Assembly: GCA_937934635.1 (NCBI GenBank) | Contig: CALGZD010000354.1 | Coordinates: 1-6,633 of the forward strand | From: an uncultured Deinococcales bacterium | GTDB lineage: Bacteria; Deinococcota; Deinococci; Deinococcales; Trueperaceae | Reading direction: 5' to 3' | DNA length: 6,633 bases | Shown: positions 5,751 to 6,633 of the stretch, piece after piece | How positions within the stretch are numbered: the stretch's first letter is position 1 | Layout: each line of letters opens with the position of its first letter | Translations under genes and position numbers: made by a program | The notes under the pieces: generated by a model | Told to the model about the DNA's origin: nothing | The model's input: the letters and a program-made list of their open reading frames with translations, nothing else | Database searches by the model: none

Positions 5751-6633
5751 ATGTCAGCATCGCTAAACAACAAAACACACATCAAACCAGAAATCATGAG
5801 TCCAGCAGGCTACTGGCCTGAACTCAGAACAGCTATCGAAGCTGGCGCAGATGCTGTCTTTTTTGGGCTAAATCACTTTACAGCAAGAGCCAAAGTTGGC
5901 TTCACACTAGAAGAACTTCCTGACGTTATGACTGCACTACACGAACGTGGTGTCAAAGGCTTCGTAACCTTCAACACCTTAGTCTTTGACCATGAACTTC
6001 ATGCAGCAGAACGTGCCATAGAAAAAATTGCTCAAGCTGGGGCGGATTCCATCATCGTTCAAGATGTAGGTATTGCAAAGTTAGCAAGTCAAGTTGCACC
6101 ATCGCTACACATTCACGGAAGTACCCAGATGAGCATTACCAGTAGTGAAGGGGCAGAGCTTGCACGACAATTTGGTGCTGACCGTGTTGTGCTTGGTCGA
6201 GAGCTATCCTTAGCAGATATTGAAAAAATCCGTCAGCAAACCGATATTGAGCTAGAAGTCTTTGTGCATGGAGCGCTGTGTGTGTCTTATTCTGGGCAGT
6301 GCTTTTCTTCGGAAGCTTGGGGTGGACGCAGTGCTAACCGTGGTAAATGCGCTCAAGCCTGTCGCTTGCCCTATGACCTGATGGTTGATGATGAAGAACG
6401 TGATCTTGGTGAATATAGCTACTTACTATCTCCTGGTGATTTGTATGCATTGCATCAAGTACCTGAACTGGTTCGCATAGGTGTCAGTTGCTTAAAAATT
6501 GAAGGTCGTTACAAAGACCCTTACTATGTGGCAGCCACAACACAGGCTTACCGTAAAGCAGTAGATGAAGCTTATGCAGGCCTAGACTTAAGCATTACAA
6601 AAGAAGAAGAACAAAACTTAGAACAAGTTTATT
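5751..6633 (+). CDS. U32-family protein, RlhA-like (23S rRNA cytidine hydroxylase type), 5' part (partial)
   Basis: An open frame runs from ATG at 5751 to the window edge (294 codons, no stop), with GAAAGG (5736-5741) 9 nt upstream. The N-terminal half is a TIM-barrel-like domain: PEIMSPAGYWPELRTAIEAGADAVFFGL, HERGVKGFVTFNTL, IIVQDVG, IHGSTQMSITS and VVLGRELSL. The U32 signature follows as FVHGALC...SGQC (171-184) and GGRSANRGKCAQACRLPY (191-208). Cys177, Cys184, Cys200 and Cys204 resemble the iron-sulfur ligands known from U32 proteins such as UbiU/UbiV. LKIEGRYKD (248-256) also fits. The blocks YSGQC, GRSANRG-C-QACRLPY and KIEGRYKD match my memory of E. coli RlhA, which hydroxylates C2501 of 23S rRNA, more closely than TrhP. 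The old name 'peptidase' is probably misleading. The remaining C-terminus, where a DUF3656 domain would lie, is outside the window. Confidence 0.9.
   Translation, partial: MSASLNNKTHIKPEIMSPAGYWPELRTAIEAGADAVFFGLNHFTARAKVGFTLEELPDVMTALHERGVKGFVTFNTLVFDHELHAAERAIEKIAQAGADSIIVQDVGIAKLASQVAPSLHIHGSTQMSITSSEGAELARQFGADRVVLGRELSLADIEKIRQQTDIELEVFVHGALCVSYSGQCFSSEAWGGRSANRGKCAQACRLPYDLMVDDEERDLGEYSYLLSPGDLYALHQVPELVRIGVSCLKIEGRYKDPYYVAATTQAYRKAVDEAYAGLDLSITKEEEQNLEQVY

Noticed and set aside
5594..5797. 67-codon open frame on the - strand across the aroC/U32 spacer
   Set aside because: It overlaps both real genes out of frame, and its only pattern (SHLPP twice) is a by-product of the 21-bp tandem repeat.

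Overview
This AT-rich window from a bacterial chromosome carries mostly conserved, vertically inherited-looking genes. From the sequence alone I cannot name the species. A BshC homologue points to a lineage that makes bacillithiol (known from Firmicutes, Bacteroidetes, Deinococcus-Thermus and several other phyla). The Tat translocase tail and a lipoprotein with a classical lipobox fit a free-living bacterium, probably with an outer membrane. All genes read well with the standard code, and both GTG and ATG starts are used.

Layout: (1) 1-168, the 3' end of a TatA/TatB-type Tat translocase gene, closed by a strong intrinsic terminator at 175-211. (2) 212-414, a 203-bp non-coding stretch with a long inverted repeat and a candidate promoter for bshC. 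(3) 415-1995 (+), bshC, the last step of bacillithiol synthesis. (4) 2014-3573 (-), a secreted lipoprotein with three cadherin-like/Ig-like modules and a C-terminal SGNH/GDSL esterase. It is convergent with bshC and separated from it by only 18 bp. (5) 3574-3858, a 285-bp intergenic region rich in small repeats (2x11 bp, an imperfect 64-bp hairpin, 3x13 bp, a 7-bp-stem hairpin, 2x9 bp) with no convincing gene. (6) 3859-4362 (-), a membrane-anchored thioredoxin-fold protein with a CGNC active site, 30 bp downstream of (7) 4393-5640 (-), aroC, chorismate synthase, probably in one transcript with it. (8) 5641-5750, the divergent aroC/U32 intergenic region, holding a perfect 2x21-bp tandem repeat that runs into a 19-bp palindrome. 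(9) 5751-6633 (+), the 5' part of a U32-family gene resembling RlhA (23S rRNA C2501 hydroxylase), cut by the window edge.

Functionally the genes are a mixture: protein export, thiol redox chemistry (bshC and the CGNC protein), aromatic amino-acid biosynthesis, rRNA modification and a surface esterase. Only aroC and the thioredoxin-like gene look like an operon. I see no mobile element genes, CRISPR, phage genes or defence system. The items most worth a second look are the repeat/palindrome between aroC and the U32 gene, the repeat-rich (possibly MITE-derived) spacer at 3574-3858, the nested inverted repeat upstream of bshC, and an unusual insertion with altered signature residues in AroC.
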